From Rathayibacter sp. SW19 (GTDB lineage Bacteria; Actinomycetota; Actinomycetes; Actinomycetales; Microbacteriaceae), in the NCBI RefSeq assembly GCF_030866825.1, contig NZ_CP133020.1, positions 1,860,001-1,924,000 of the forward strand: DNA of 64,000 nucleotides, given 5' to 3'. Shown here piece by piece: positions 62,650 to 64,000 of the stretch. Positions within the stretch are counted from its first letter, which is position 1. Every line of letters starts with the position of its first letter. The position numbers were made by a program, and so were the translations under genes. The notes under the pieces were generated by a model. The model was not told the DNA's origin and ran no database searches. It saw only the letters and a list, made by a program, of their open reading frames with translations.

Positions 62650-64000
62650 TGCGCGTCCCCCTCAGTTGGCTGGCGGAATTCGTCGATCTCGCCCCCGGCA
62701 CGACACCGGAGGACGTGCACGCCTCTCTCGTGTCGGTCGGGCTGGAAGAGGAGGCCATTCACCGCTTCGAGCTCAGCGGTCCGATCGTCGTGGGCGAAGT
62801 GCTTGAATTCGTCGAGGAGCCGCAGACCAACGGCAAGACCATCCGCTGGTGCCAGGTGCGCGTCGCGCCTGGTGAGGCGATCGCGGCTGACGGCGGCCCT
62901 GCTGTGCACGGCATCGTCTGCGGCGCACGCAACTTCTTCGTCGGAGACAAGGTCGTCGTGACTCTGCCGGGGTCTGTGCTTCCTGGGCCATTCCCGATCG
63001 CGGCCCGAAAGACCTACGGTCACATCTCCGATGGCATGATCGCATCGGCGCGTGAGTTGACACTCGGTGAAGACCACGACGGCATCCTTCGTCTGTCGGC
63101 ACTCGGCATCGATGCGCCGGTCGGCACGGATGCGATCGCTCTGCTCGGCCTTGACGACACCGCGGTCGAGGTCAACGTGACCCCCGACCGCGGCTACGCA
63201 CTGTCGATCCGTGGAATTGCCCGCGAATACTCGCACGCGACCGGCTCGGCGTTCCGCGACCCTGCGAAGCAGGACGATGCCGGTCCGGCTCCGGATGCCG
63301 CGAACTTCCCGGTTGCCATCGACGACGTCGCGCCAATCCGGGGCCGAATCGGCGCCACGGTGTTCGTGACGCGGGCAGTGCGCGGCATCGACGCGACCCG
63401 GCCGACCCCGGCCTGGATGATCGCCCGGCTGAAGCTTGCCGGCATCCGATCACTATCGCTGCCCGTGGACATCACCAATTACGTCATGGTCGAATCCGGC
63501 CAACCTCTGCACGGCTACGACCTCGACAAACTCGTCGGTGGCATCACGGTGCGCCGGGCGCTACCGGGCGAGAAGATCGTCACGCTCGACGATCAGACTC
63601 GGCTCCTCGACCCGCAGGACCTGCTGATCACAGACGATGCCGGCCCGATCGGACTGGCAGGAGTGATGGGCGGCGCGCGCACCGAAATGAGTGCCACGAC
63701 CACCGATGTTCTCGTCGAAGCAGCAAACTTCGACCCGGTCTCGATCGCGCGCAGCGCCCGACGTCACAAGTTGCCCAGCGAGGCATCCCGTCGCTTCGAA
63801 CGCGGCGTCGACCCTGAGGTCGCGGCACCTGCCGCGGCCCGCGTCGTGCAGCTGCTCGTGGAGCTGGCAGGCGGCACAGCGGATGCGCTCGGCTCGCACC
63901 ACGACACAACCTCGCCTCTCCCGGCAATTGACCTGCCGAACGGCTATGTCTCCGGCCTGATCGGAGTCGACTTCACGGAGGAGGAGATCGCTTCGTCGCT
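62649..64000 (+). CDS. pheT: Phenylalanyl-tRNA synthetase beta subunit (3' part beyond window)
   Basis: An open frame of 450 codons runs off the window end, so only the N-terminal half is visible. MRVPLSWLAEFVDL is the classic PheT start. The tRNA-binding OB domain (VVGEVLEFVE, HGIVCGARNF) follows. The B3/B4 editing domain has LPVDITNYVMVESGQPLHGY and VRRALPGEKIVTLDDQTRLL, then SARRHKLPSEASRRFERGVD. ATG 62649 overlaps the pheS stop by one base. Confidence 0.96.
   Translation, partial: MRVPLSWLAEFVDLAPGTTPEDVHASLVSVGLEEEAIHRFELSGPIVVGEVLEFVEEPQTNGKTIRWCQVRVAPGEAIAADGGPAVHGIVCGARNFFVGDKVVVTLPGSVLPGPFPIAARKTYGHISDGMIASARELTLGEDHDGILRLSALGIDAPVGTDAIALLGLDDTAVEVNVTPDRGYALSIRGIAREYSHATGSAFRDPAKQDDAGPAPDAANFPVAIDDVAPIRGRIGATVFVTRAVRGIDATRPTPAWMIARLKLAGIRSLSLPVDITNYVMVESGQPLHGYDLDKLVGGITVRRALPGEKIVTLDDQTRLLDPQDLLITDDAGPIGLAGVMGGARTEMSATTTDVLVEAANFDPVSIARSARRHKLPSEASRRFERGVDPEVAAPAAARVVQLLVELAGGTADALGSHHDTTSPLPAIDLPNGYVSGLIGVDFTEEEIASS

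Overview
The window is high-GC actinobacterial chromosome, most like a member of the Microbacteriaceae. I infer this from gene order (pepR - dapB - dapA - rnj - ftsK - pgsA - cinA - clgR - DUF3046 gene - recA - recX - miaB - miaA - dapF - hflX - lexA), a PriA-type HisA, a DUF1844 gene beside infC, LexA boxes of the TCGAA(N6)TTCG type, and many starts that look leaderless. The species cannot be fixed from sequence alone. No tRNA, rRNA or CRISPR array was seen.

Layout. (1) 1-5.7 kb: an accessory block. A luciferase-like flavin oxidoreductase converges on a two-gene MmgE/PrpD - phosphosulfolactate-synthase-like operon. A patatin phospholipase is divergent from that operon. The shared promoter region carries an iron-box-like site and a separate MarR-type palindrome. 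(2) 5.7-9.4 kb: pnp behind a structured leader resembling the Actino-pnp RNA, then a secreted SGNH hydrolase that lacks some canonical catalytic residues. (3) 9.4-14.1 kb: a degraded segment holding a twice-frameshifted serine recombinase, a frameshifted HigB-like toxin, an orphan truncated Phd-type antitoxin and a fragment of an FAD oxidoreductase. Two apparently intact lipoprotein hydrolases lie among them. (4) 14.1-25.9 kb: branched-chain amino acid catabolism. An Lrp regulator is divergent from E1alpha/E1beta/E2 of a branched-chain 2-oxoacid dehydrogenase. A TetR regulator is divergent from methylcrotonyl-CoA carboxylase, a 3-oxoacid CoA-transferase, a MaoC hydratase and a CitE-like lyase. 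Together these are nearly a full leucine route from ketoisocaproate to acetoacetyl-CoA and acetyl-CoA. The set resembles the M. tuberculosis Rv2495c-Rv2504c locus but lacks its acyl-CoA dehydrogenase.

(5) 25.9-41.2 kb: an aldo/keto reductase with a repeat-bearing N-terminus, another TetR regulator, and the conserved block pepR, phosphatase, GNAT, dapB, membrane/TPR protein, SDR, OsmC, DUF4395-thioredoxin pair, dapA, RNase J, ftsK, pgsA and cinA. (6) 41.2-49.7 kb: clgR, DUF3046 gene, recA-recX, miaB-miaA, dapF, a methyltransferase and hflX. (7) 49.7-58.7 kb: metF-metE, then the lexA/LysM divergon (SOS control plus a probable division suppressor), then hisC-hisB-hisH-priA and an SseB-like gene. 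(8) 58.7-64 kb: DUF1844 gene, infC (probable AUC start), rpmI, rplT, an SPOUT RNA methyltransferase, pheS and pheT (runs off the window).

Many core operons are tightly coupled by 1-4 nt start/stop overlaps. A dozen genes have a TAnnnT -10-like hexamer 4-10 nt before the start codon, which suggests leaderless transcripts. The likeliest undescribed biology is the iron-box-linked PrpD/ComA-like pair at 1.3-3.8 kb. The degraded mobile segment at 9.4-14 kb is the clearest trace of past horizontal transfer.
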